This document shows positions 42,060 to 52,362 of a stretch of 52,362 nt of DNA, piece by piece (the first letter of the stretch is position 1; each line of letters starts with the position of its first letter). A program made the position numbers and the translations under genes. This stretch comes from Chara braunii (lineage: Eukaryota; Streptophyta; Charophyceae; Charales; Characeae): contig BFEA01000317.1 in the NCBI GenBank assembly GCA_003427395.1, forward strand, positions 1,139,537-1,191,898, written 5' to 3'. Below the pieces are notes generated by a model. It saw only the letters and a program-made list of their open reading frames with translations, ran no database searches and had not been told where the DNA came from.

Positions 42060-43060
42060 AAGAAACTTAGGACATGATTGACTGCCTCCAAATTGTAACT
42101 CAAGTGAAGAGTGAGGAGTTTGAACTTTGGATTCCAACACACTACGAGCAAGTTTGTGACGCAATGATGAACTAATGAAAAGTCAAGATACAAGAAGTGA
42201 GCCAAAAAAAAATGAAAACACAGTGATAATTTAAATTCACGTAAAGAGAGAAGGTGATAACACATTGAGAATGTCAATAATTTGAAATTCGGATACAATG
42301 CACTTCGACCTTTTTTTGTGAGACATACATGATTGAGTACTTATTAACCGAAACTCATGTGAAGAATGAACGGAATGACATATTGTGAATTTGTGAATTT
42401 CAAAGAGTTTGAACTTCGGAATCCGATACACTTCGATGTTTTTTCTGATGCTGCGATGAAGTGATGAAAACTTAGAACATTATGAGAACTGAGCCTAAAC
42501 GACAAGATGATTGACACATAAATTGAAATTCAAGTAAAAAGCGAAGATAAAAACACATGGTCAGAGAGTTTGAATTTTGAATTTTTTCGCACTTTGATGA
42601 ATTTGTGACACTTAAGACACGAGGAAACTTTGGTTACAAGAACTGAAGCCGATGACTTAATTTATAAATCGTAAATTGAACGTTAAGTAAATAGTTGAGT
42701 TGATTACACCAAGAGGTTAGGATTAAAGAACCGCATACAAAATAACCGTGAAAAAAAATGTATACAGAGAGACTCTGAAACTTGGAAGAGGACTTGAAGC
42801 ATAACCGCATAAAAACAATGAAATAATTGAAAGAAGAACATACAGATAGTGTCTGAAAGAAGAAGCGCGTGAAAGCAACAAAGAAGTTAAGAGAAGAGCA
42901 CGCACAAAAACTGAAAATGTTGGAAGATGATTTCTGAGTTGCAATTCATGCAACATTGAACTGAGTGAAAGAATTGAGAAAATATGTGATTCATGCAAGT
43001 TAAAAAAAAATTGAGAGTATAGCATGCAGAGAGTGTCTGAACGATGGCAACCAAAGTACA
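42060..43060. repeat. AT-rich diverged satellite, unit ~130-145 bp
   Basis: Recurring order: AATT(G)AAATTCAAGTRAAGA-like, then GAGTTTGAACTTYGGAAT-like, then CACACTTCGATG/TTTGTGAC-like. Copies start near 42095, 42230, 42345 and 42515, with weaker ones to about 43000. Divergence is high. Confidence 0.6.
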
Positions 43061-43444
43061 AGTAAAGTCTTTATCTCAACACACGTCTATAATGTATGTC
43101 TCATAAATCCCTCGCCGAAAATATTATCCACTCGGACTCTGTGAGAAATGAAAAGATCTATGATGAACACCCGTTTGCAATGTTTTCGTCGCCATGTTTG
43201 ATAACCTCCTCCCAGTTGACCGATTACCATTCAAAAACTCGCGAAAGTGAGTGACACGATTTCGACCATTCAAAGAATAATTTCTAAGAATAGACCTTGT
43301 AGGAGGCGGGCTGACCACGAAGGACCTGATTAGCTACCATAAGGGTTTTGTTTAAACCAGTGTATCAAATCTTTCTCATGCAACCTTGTCTTGATTGCAA
43401 AACTGCTCGTAAAACATCATCGAATTATCTCTGACCAACAAAAT

Positions 43445-43927
43445 TTAAGCAAGTGTGGCTTTGAAATAAACGTCTAAATCTTTCAATTTCTTCGAGAAGA
43501 CGCTGAAAGTGAGGTCAAATTCTCTATGGGTGTGACCAACCATCATGAAACTCATTTCCACTTCGATGAAAACTTTGAACTTAACCAGTATTGCAACCAA
43601 TGCACATATGTATTTGTTCTTGTTTTCCCGACAACAATTATCAGCGTGAACGCACAGAAGTGGCTTCCCATGCGTCTGAATTTCAACGAGGGTTCTCATG
43701 AGACAAGTAGTGATAGTGTTTGAATCGTGTTTGAAATACGGAATCCACGTGTACACATAAATACAAGGATCGCTACCGTGTGCAATGACACCTGTAAAAT
43801 TTGTCTTCATTATCATTTCGTGACTAAGCGCTTTTGAATAATTGGTTTGACCAATATGGGGAATAATCATCTTCTTCTTATCCATGCCGTCAATGACGAG
43901 ATATAAACATTCATCTGGTCGGATCAT
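43445..43927 (-). pseudogene. DUF7869-like protein fragment
   Basis: A 160-residue minus-strand frame with LYLVIDGMDKKKMIIPHIGQ, TGVIAHGSDPCIYVYTW, LLCVHADNCCRENKNKYICA and FMMVGHTHREFDLTFSVFSK. The combination DG(M)D..K, DN..RENKN+Y and VGHTH...D..FS is what I recall of the DUF7869 group, found in multicopy, transposon-like genes of algae, oomycetes and animals. The spaced acidic residues suggest an RNase H-like or DDE fold, but that is inference. The gene appears truncated. The flanking frame is degenerate. Confidence 0.55.
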
Positions 43928-44540
43928 CGAATCAACCTTCGTTCGACTGTAGTCAAATATGTGTACAACCCGCAGTTCTTAGTGAGTTTTCATCTCCTTC
44001 TCTGTCTGTTGTCGACCATGAGGAATAACTGCATATTTTATACATTCATTTAAAGCGTGACAATTCGCGCATTGCGTAAATGTGTTCGAGTGTGCTAGTG
44101 TATTGTGGTAAAAGTGTTTCTGTTAAATTTTATAAAAAATTGTTTCGGAACGTATTCGAGGCCTACAATTACAAAGTTTGATTTAATAGACTCATAAATT
44201 GATCTTTTCGTGAAAGCAGGAGGAAGGCGAAGTTTTGGTCTATAAACCGCACCCGATGGACCACCTCGTTCTACATGCTATCTGCATGACACTCAAATAA
44301 TTGTTCCATGCTTGCGAGTATGATAACAAATTTTTCTTTTGGTTGACATCTGTCCGTAAACCCATGTTCAGAATGCACAAAGCGATTGTCGAAGCGCTTC
44401 TTCTACTTATATAACGTATTATGAAGACACAATGATTATTGGAGTACGCTTGGATGCACATAGAACGTCGCAACCCTACTGACCGAACACGTATTTGCCC
44501 CCCCTTATAGCCTGTGAAGTAGGCTTATCATCCACCATCC
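43928..44540 (-). pseudogene. Degenerate upstream part of the DUF7869-like gene
   Basis: The minus strand holds short frames with stops: HSEHGFTDRCQPKEKFVII near 44360, then an ELSRFK...-type helix near 44020 just before the DUF7869-like block. It fits the N-terminal side of the same ancestral protein, but the identification is weak. Confidence 0.3.
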
Positions 44541-46170
44541 AGATCTTTCTTCTGCATGCTTATTATACAGTCCTTCTCTAACCTTGTAAACTTCCTCTAG
44601 CGAGATGTTGTAACAACATCGAGACTTGCAACATTTCATGTTGCGTACCATAAACAATTTTTTTTTCCAATAACATATTTTTCGCCCTTTTGTACTGTCC
44701 TTTTTCCCTAGGGTTTCTATTGGCCATGTTATATGGTATTCTCTCCCCTAGGAGAGGCACAAACAAAACTCACAATATTGTCATTTTTTATGTTGTACTC
44801 TTGCTGAACGTGTCCTACGTAAAGGTGCTTTGAAAAAAAATGGCATCATCAAAGTGCACTTTTGATGGATTTGCTCGTGCCGTGGACAGTTCCTCCGATG
44901 AATAATTGGTGGCTACCAGTTGCGTACCACTATAGCTACATTGCCCCAGCGACGTATAGGAAGAGGGTTGTCCTTTCGATGAATATTCAGTGTTTACCAA
45001 CTGCGTACCATCTTCACCAGAGCTTGTGAAACAAGTCGGTCACTGAAGATGCTAAATGTACCACGGCAGAGACACGAACTACGACTGAGGAGGAAGGTAG
45101 TACCAGTCCTACGGTCGATTCCGTTCCACTCCCAGGCGAGGGGGTGCAACCCCCAAACTTTCATGATAAGCGAGACTTCTTTTCTTGGGGAACACACTGT
45201 GTGACTGTACTAAAGGATAACATTCTGATGAGCTCGCCGGTGTTAACTACAGGACTTCCAAATAAGAATGCAAGTCAAAGACGTGTTCAGATTCCATGGT
45301 CGGGTTCATGCATTCATTCCTTAAACCATCCTTGTGCTGTCATATTCCCTCTATTGGATGGACGCTGCATTCAATAGAGAAAATTGACAATTTCGACAAA
45401 GTGGCTTGAAGGTGTACTTCCGAGTAGTGTTCACACCCTGCAAAGATCGGAGCGAAATGTCAACAACAAATCTTCGCTACATCCACAGGTTGTACATAGA
45501 TGGTTTTCAACTATAGTGCGACTCAAGGGTCCCATGATCCCCAACGTCGTCGAGCGATTTACCCCCATTTTTGGTATATAGAGGGGTTTCCAAAGGAATT
45601 CATCTGTAGTCATTTACGACCTACCAGAGAAAACCCAGAAGCGAGGCGGGAGGAATGTGTGTTTCGCGATAGGCAAAAAATTAACACTTGTAATAGTTCG
45701 TACTACGGTTGATCTGTTTTGCAGACACAGTCATCACTACAATGGCGAGAATCCCACCTGTAACAAGTTCAGATCTTGACGAACTTTGAAAATTGCGCTC
45801 CACTACATTCTGGTTAGTACCCGCCTGCAGTTCGGTGCCATCCTTATTCGTCGGATATTGGCAATTTCGCTATGCACGGCTACTTCTTCAAGTATGCTAG
45901 GTTGAGAATAAAACTAGTCTACCGCACCCCTCATGAACCCCCGTTGTGGTTTGTCATTCTGATGAGGTGATGCGTTGCCAACGTTCTCGTCAAGAGGTCG
46001 GACACATACGGTTCAGCGCCAAACATAAGAAAACGCAGTTGTCCCAACTTCAGGAAAAAACTTTAGCAACACATCACCTCGTCAGAATGACAAATTTTGT
46101 CCTCAACCTATTAGAGTTCGTGCAGATGGAAACTGTCAATGTCCGGTGAAAACGAATGGCGCGGTATTGT
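44541..46170. other. No gene supported
   Basis: Small frames on both strands, none over 80 residues and none with a recognisable motif. At 44885-45010 a ~75-bp stretch is repeated (CGATGAAT...TACCA.TTGCGTACCA). CTCAAC-type inverted words occur near 45950 and 46085 (GTTGTGGTTTGTCATTCTGA against TCAGAATGACAAATTTTGTC). Confidence 0.35.
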
Positions 46171-47930
46171 AGATGGGTTTTGCAAAGGATCTGGCGAAGC
46201 GCAAGTTTTGAAGTTCACTGGGATCCAAAGTTCTCGGAGATAATATTCCTGCTATTTTAGTGTTGAGTGTCTTAGCAGGACATACTAACCGTTTTTTGGC
46301 ACGAATGTGGAAGACAATCATTTATATTACGAGATGTCGATGAAATGACAAATGAGTTTGGGGAGTTTCGGGAGGGGTCACAGGGAGACACAAGCAATAT
46401 TTCGTTTCTGAATCACAAAGAGCATAGTGAGATGACGAAATCCACGAAACTTCCTCCGCAGATCGACAAACAAAATCGCCATTGAGGATCGTGCAGTGGA
46501 AAAAATCCAATTTCGAAGGGATCCGAACTTGCGAGAACAGAGATTTCCTCAGCAATCATGATGAGGGACCGAAGAACGCCATGCCCAAACCAAATGACCG
46601 TTTGCATTTTGATTGCAGAAGTTAACATTGCGAGCGCATGAACTTGCCGTACCGACGAACCGCTTCGGGGGTTTGTGGGAGTGTCGAGGGGTTGAAGAGG
46701 CATGTTTCTTATCTCTACCGAACATCATGATAGTCGAAGAAGCTGGGAGCCATAGTACAAATACCAATGTTCGCCAAGGTTTGATGGCGCAGAATTGAAG
46801 GTCTATTAAACGAAGGATCTCGATGCTCAAAGTTTGTTGGGATCCGAACTTGTTAGAGACCAGTTTCTTGCTACTGCAGTGATGTGTCTGTTGGAAGGAC
46901 ATGTCAACTGTTTACGTGTCGATTGCGGACCACAATTGTTCGTGCTACTAGTTATCTAGCAAATACGGCTCGGGGGGGGGTTAGGGGGGGGTAGTGGGGA
47001 GGCATAAATAATATTTGTTTTCGGAATTCAAAGTATCAAAAGAATGAGGCTGCGATAATGACGCCGTCTGCGCAGACCCTTTTGAAGATCAACGGACAAA
47101 ATTACCAGCGAGAATCTTGCAGTCGAAAAACATCAAAGTTCGACGGGGCCCAAACTTGCAAGAACAATGGTTCGCCATTGCAGTGGGGCTGGACTCAAGA
47201 GGAGCACTATTCAAGAACCAACATGACCGTTCATGTTTTGACTGCATGGGTTCGTCGTAATTACAAAATGCACCGGGGGCTAGTGGGGTGCAAAGGGGTC
47301 CACAAGGCATGTTTCGTTTTCCGCAACCGAACATAGTCGAAGAAGCCTGTGCGCATAGTACAATTGCCATTGTTCGCCAATAGTGGATGACATAAAGTCG
47401 CAAGTGGGTAGAATGAAGGATCTGACGGAGTCATGATGCTCGAAGTTTGCCCGGACCCGAACTTGCAAAAAGAGTGATTCTGGCCACTGGAGCGAGGTGG
47501 GACAATCACTGAAGAAGAGCACTTTGGCAGAACCAAAATGATTGTTCGTGTTCCGACTGCATGAGTTGTCATAAATATGAAATGCAATTGGGGTCAGGGG
47601 GGGTGCAAAGGGGTCCACGAGGCATGTTTCATTATTTCACAACCAAACATAGTCGAAGAAGTTCGTGCACATAGTACAATTGCGGCATTGCCTATGTTCG
47701 ACAATAGTGGATGACACGAAGTCGCAGGCGGGTGGAGCGAAGGATCTGGCGGAGCATGATGCTTTAAGTTCACCGGGGTTCGAACTTGGCATAGACAGGT
47801 TTTCCTTGACGGTAGTGATGTGTGTGTCAGAAGGATTGAGTGACCGTCTATTTCTGGATTGCGGAAGACAATTATTCATGTTCCCAACTGCCCATGAAAA
47901 TATCAACGACTTCCGTTTTTTTTTTTGAGG
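46170..47930. repeat. Diverged repeat array with GGGATCCGAACTTG core
   Basis: Related blocks (GTCGAAGAAG..., GTACAATTGCC, GTGGATGACA, GAAGGATCTGRCGGAG, GGGATCCGAACTTG, GTAGTGATGTGTSTG) occur near 46180, 46510, 46735, 47060-47160, 47335 and 47650. Spacing is roughly 150-350 bp and identity low. Further copies of the core are at 50487, 51129 and 51318. Confidence 0.65.
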
Positions 47931-48474
47931 GGGAGGGGGGTTGCGGGGCGGGAAGTCACAAGCGACATTTCTCTACCGAACCCGAAGAAGCAAAAGAAGG
48001 CGATTATGGAGATTAGGCCATTCGCACAGTTTTCCCCAAAGATCGACGAACAGAATTCCCAATGAGGTAGAGTTCGCAACTGGGATTTTCAGGAATACCT
48101 GTACCTGACCTAACCACACCCTCTTTGAAAACCAACCACCCATACCCACTGTATACCTGGCCTGCCGAACCTTTACCCATCTCCAACTGCTAAAAAACAA
48201 AAAAAAGTATACCCACACTTACCCTACCTGAACCTCTTCAGCATGTAACTGGCCATATCTACCCATGAACAATTTTTTTCAAAGCCACCCATGGCCACCT
48301 GAACCCGAACTGTTTGTTAACCACCCATACCCTACCCTACCCAAGTTTTTTTTGACTGTACCCACCTGTACCTACCCATAATTGTATGCCCCAAGTTTTC
48401 TTTACCTGTACCCACCCGTACCTACCCATAATTGTATGCACCCACCCGTAACCACCCATGCTCGTAACCCATCC
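47931..48474. other. ACCCAC/TACCC-rich low-complexity region
   Basis: Loosely repeated CCACCCATACCC and TACCTACCCATAATTGTATG (the latter twice, about 48372 and 48419). No gene. Confidence 0.5.
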
Positions 48475-48600
48475 TCCCCTAACCGTCCCTAACCGTCCCT
48501 AACTGCCCCTAACCGCCCCTAACTGCCCCTAACTGCCCCTAGCTGTCTTGAACCACCGCTAACTGTCCCTAACTGTTCCTAACCGCCCCTAACATTTTTT
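48475..48600. repeat. CCCCTAACYG minisatellite, ~10-bp unit
   Basis: About 12 units of CCCCTAACCG/CCCCTAACTG with point variation, followed by a T17 tract. It looks telomere-like but the unit is 10 bp rather than 7. Confidence 0.8.
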
Positions 48601-48709
48601 TTTTTTTTTTTTAAGCTTCTAACCACCCTTTATTGTCCTTAACCACCCCCAACTGTCCCCAACCCCCTGGACGTCACATGATTGATGTGGTAATTCTTAT
48701 TATTATAAT

Positions 48710-49485
48710 CAGGGTTGCCAGGCCGAACGTACGGAGGCCCCTAAGCTGACCCCTGAACGTTCGGGCGTTCGGGTACCCGTACGGGGCCCAAACTTGAAGG
48801 GGTTCGATACCCGCAAAAATTTATTTTGGCACCCAAATATTATTTGTTTTTTTCTGAATTCTTTTTTGTGAGTTCTGTGTGATGTAAGGTATCTTCCGAT
48901 TAATTTTGAATTCATTCTGTTTTGCCACAAAAAAATGAAAAATCCTCAAAGGTGGTAGTGTCAAAACTTGCTTGCCCACTCACAAATTTGTTTTTTTTCT
49001 CTTTTGACTTTTTGTTTTTCCTTTATTTTGGGGCATAAACCAATTTATTGTTTTTTTAAACTTTATTTGTAAATTCTCTATTACGTAAGATAAGCATATA
49101 TAAATTTGCATAGCATACTTCAGAGCCAAAAAAAAATGAAAAATCGCCAAAGATGGTGGTGTCAAAAACGTGCTCGCCCATTCAATAATTTAATTCTTGT
49201 TTGATTTTTTCTAATTTTCATTATTATTATTTATTTTTAGAATTTGATTTTTATTTCAAATTTGGTAACGAATTTGGATATAACGTTAAGGCAAATGTTG
49301 TTTAGTTTATTCTTCTGCATAACATGTATTGTTTTCGGATTTTTTTTTAATTATTATTATTATTATTATTTTTTTTTTTTTTTAATCCGGGTTCGGCCGA
49401 ACGGCCGAACGCGTCGAGAGGGGGTGCCGAACGTTCGGGCATTCGGGTTCGGGCGTTCGGCCCGTTCCGAACGCCGGCAACCCTG
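48710..49485. mobile_element. Non-autonomous hAT-type transposon, 776 bp
   Basis: Starts CAGGGTTGCC and ends GGCAACCCTG, a 10-bp perfect inverted terminal repeat of hAT type. The perfect 8-bp direct repeat ATTATAAT flanks it at 48702-48709 and 49486-49493. Subterminal regions at both ends are rich in CCGAACG/CGTTCGG motifs, likely transposase-binding sites. The AT-rich interior encodes no transposase. Confidence 0.9.
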
Positions 49486-49493
49486 ATTATAAT

Positions 49494-49900
49494 ATTATTA
49501 ATATTATAATTTTCTTTTATCGTTTTTCGAGATGTGGCAGCTGCTGCAGCTACTGCCGCAACAACAACAATTGTTACATCTGGTCACTCTGATGCTGCTA
49601 TGGATCCATCTGGTGCTACAGCAGCCTACACAACCTGTATAGCATCTGCAAATGCAACAACCCTCAGTTTGTTGCACACACATATACTCCCGCACACACA
49701 CACACACACACAAATATTGCATACACAGTGTTACACACATATGAAAATAGTCTGAAAATTTGAAAAAAATAAAAACAAAATGAAGAGATATAAAATTCAC
49801 CCTTGCGAGAAAAAAATGCTTGCTTCATGGGAAAGCGAGAAATTTGGAATATGAGAAAAGCGTCACGCTTGAAGAAAAATACAAAGCAGGCAAAGGTATA
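49494..49900. other. No gene; (CTG)/(CAA)-rich and (CA)n sequence
   Basis: A short Ala/Thr-rich frame (49534-49755) is low complexity. A (CA)n run lies at 49692-49712. Confidence 0.45.
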
Positions 49901-50245
49901 AGACTCACATCAGGTATACCACGGTTACCAAATGGGAATCTTTACCCGCCCGTACCCAACCCTTCTTTTTTTTGGACACCCGTACCTACCCATACCCATC
50001 TATTTTTTTTTCTCGCCGCCCATACCTGTTTTTTTTTTTTTACCCCTACCCCTATCTGCCCCTACCCACCCATGATATCCAAAAAGGGCAACTGTGCCCG
50101 CCCTAACAACCACCGCCTTTTGTTTGTGCTTGCCCATACCCAAGTCCCTCCTTCGGAAGGGGTACCCATACCCGCCCGGAACCTGGCGGTTACAGTTGGG
50201 TACGGTCGGGTACGGGCAACAGTTACCCTTTTGAGATCTCTGCAA
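49901..50245. repeat. TACCC/GGGTA-rich possible fold-back element
   Basis: TACCCGCCCGTACCCAACCC near 49955 is mirrored by GGGTACGGTCGGGTACGGGC near 50198, inside GGTTACC...GGTAACTG-like outer words. The middle is T-rich and C-rich. No target duplication is found, so the borders are approximate. Confidence 0.4.
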
Positions 50246-52274
50246 TGAGGATCTTGAAGTGGAAAAACATCCAAGTTCTATTCGTATCGAAATTTGTGCA
50301 TCGTCGTCGTAATAACATACCACGATTCTCTACAACGATTGTTTTTATTTCCTACTAGTCATAGTCTTATACACGATGAAGCCAACATGCATAGCAAATT
50401 TAGCAATGTCCACCAGAAGTAGATGGCGCAGTAATGCCGACGTGTGAAGCGAAGGATCTAGCGAAGTACGATGTTCTACGTCCGTCGGGATCCGAACTTG
50501 TCAAAGTAGGGTTATTTTGCGGGTGTAGTGATTGCACTGATTGGTTTGTGCGAAAGATGATCATTCATGCCACCAACTGCTAAGGTAAAGAGAACCGAAT
50601 ACGGGGGTATAGGGGGGGTTGGAGGGAGGCACAAGCAACATTTATTTTCCTCAACGGAAGACAATCAAAGAACTTCAAGGCGGTAAGTGGTTAGACGACA
50701 CCAACGCAGGTTTTGCTGAATATCGACTGACGAAATCGTTGCCGGCTAGAGAAGGGCGATCGCGCACACGCACCGGTTCCGAGAAGAGGGCAAACCAGCA
50801 TGGGGGGGTTTGGGGTCGCTTGGAGGCGTATGCCATTGGGGTCGCTTGGAGGCGTATGCCATGGTACAAATATTATTTCACGCACGAAGGTGTGGTGTAA
50901 ACCAAAGGGCGCAAAACGAAAAAGCGGACGAATCCCTCTGTTGCCGAATAACATGTTCAAGAAAATCACTTTTGCGTTCGCCTTGCGCAATAGAGGGATG
51001 ACGTGGACGTGATATCCCACAAAAACGCCAACATGTGGACGTCGAGGAAACCAGTTTGCCGCGACAAAATTTAGAGTCATTTTTTCGTTGCGTACGTTCC
51101 CACGTAGTTGCCAATCCCACAAGTCCACCGGGATCCGAACTTCATGATGACCGCCCCAACCGCTATAATCTTACATGGGGGCCACAAATGTTAACTGCCG
51201 ACCACAAATGGTGAAGTTTCGATGCCAGCGGACTATGATAATTAGGTCATGGGATCTGCACGTGCAGTGAATCGGGTGGACCACGTACATGTATCTTTGA
51301 ATGCTATTTTGTTGTAGTTCGCCGAAATTCGAACTTCGTCTTCACAACTCCAGTGATAGCAGCAAGCCGGGGGGGGAGGTAGGTTAGTTGTCGAGCCTGA
51401 ATGGTGAAGTTCGGATCCCTGCGAACTACAACAATAAGCTCATGGAGACATGGTTATAAGGAGGAACTCGCTTCTTCCTCCGAAAGACCATTGTTGTTAA
51501 CAAGTTACAGAAGAGAGACATGTGGCGCACTTCCTGACACACACAACAGCCCGACGCCCGTTGTCATGCGTATCGAACGAACATTCATGTGTTATGCGCA
51601 TTTTCATGATCTGGCCATCACTGCCTTGTGACATTGTTCGTCTTCGTCATTACACAATGACAACGCCGCGGTGGCGGCATTGTTCATTATCGAACAATAT
51701 TGTCGATGGCGAACGAGGTTCTTGTCTGATAACGAAGGTTGCTAGAACTTAGTGATGGTCTGATGATGGAAACACTCGTAACATTGTTCAATAACGAACA
51801 ATGCCATGATAATGATGACATCGTTCTACGAAGAACAATGCCATGATGCGACGATGGTGCAAAAAATGCATTATGTCACGTGGCCCGATCATAAATGCAA
51901 GTACAAGAATTAATTGCGGTGACCTACGTCGACGACGAAGAATGTCAAGAGGCCCAATGAGGAGTTTACGTGTATCATCCATTGATGGGTGCGTGCTTCA
52001 GGGGCTTCGACAACAATATAGCGCGAGCTGCTAAAATATCACCCACTTACACATCAGACGAGCCACGCTTTTTTAGGCGATGAAACCTGAGTCATGAGCT
52101 AATTAGTGGTGGGGATGACGTGTCAGTCTGCAATATGAGAGCAGCTCGCGCTGCACTGGTCTCGTCATTGAACAACTCCAGCGATGAAGTTCAACCAATC
52201 CCTCCGCCAAGCATTATTCACTACGACCATCGATGATCGGGTTACGAGGCAGGAGCCATTTCTCTACACCAATG
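50246..52274. other. Repeat relatives and palindromic words, no gene
   Basis: Contains further copies of the GGGATCCGAACTT core (50487, 51129 and, as AAATTCGAACTT, 51318). GGGGTCGCTTGGAGGCGTATGCCAT is tandemly doubled at about 50813-50862. CATTGTTC/GAACAATG inverted pairs lie at 51630-51845. Frames here are short and unrecognised. Confidence 0.4.

Positions 52275-52362
<88 letters not shown>
52275..52362. repeat. (GA)n microsatellite at the window end
   Basis: Pure GA repeat running off the window. It resembles the LTR tract, but the preceding sequence does not match the LTRs. Confidence 0.95.

Noticed and set aside
48475-48600. Possible interstitial telomere repeat
   Set aside because: The unit is CCCCTAACYG (10 bp), not CCCTAAA; only the CCCTAA core is shared.

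Overview
This is eukaryotic, non-genic, repeat-packed DNA. There is no prokaryotic operon structure. The window is built from nested retroelements, short fold-back elements, microsatellites and diverged satellites. The intact-looking U2 snRNA start, an L1-like LINE with a C-terminal zinc-binding domain, Ty3/gypsy pol proteins with an initiator-tRNA-Met primer site, and one protein resembling DUF7869 fit a streptophyte (plant-lineage) nuclear genome. A charophyte alga such as Chara is my best guess, as inference only. One N inside a CT run (6246) indicates a draft assembly.

Layout. 1-4537: fold-back (MITE-like) elements, two tRNA-like SINE heads, a retroposed U2 snRNA with a 14-bp target duplication, and an ~80-bp minisatellite. 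4538-18299: a complete but decayed Ty3/gypsy retrotransposon on the minus strand (element E1) with ~2.7-kb LTRs, inserted in a short tandem repeat with a 4-bp GTGC target duplication. 18300-21570: mixed repeats, including a SINE-like retroposon with a 12-bp target duplication. 21570-23239 plus 36246-41114: one minus-strand LINE split in two. 23240-36245: a second retrotransposon of the same gypsy family (E2, plus strand), sitting inside the LINE. 41154-41670 and 48710-49485: two non-autonomous hAT-like elements. 42060-43060: an AT-rich satellite. 43445-44480: a decayed DUF7869-like gene on minus. 46170-51400: copies of a diverged repeat with a GGGATCCGAACTTG core. 52275-end: a GA microsatellite.

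How the parts work together. E1 and E2 share the order LTR - PBS - gag (CCHC) - protease - RT - RNase H - PHD-like finger - integrase (HHCC, DDE, tether) - three extra conserved reading frames - hairpin - LTR. Each copy has different disabling lesions, so comparing them shows which frames were once selected. The most unusual points are: (1) a PHD-type C4HC3 zinc finger between RNase H and integrase; (2) three conserved frames between integrase and the 3' LTR; (3) a protein-like frame inside the transcribed part of the very long LTRs; (4) a hairpin and a pol-identical 18-19-mer where a polypurine tract should be, followed by a palindrome resembling an LTR-LTR junction. None of the protein-coding elements appears intact.
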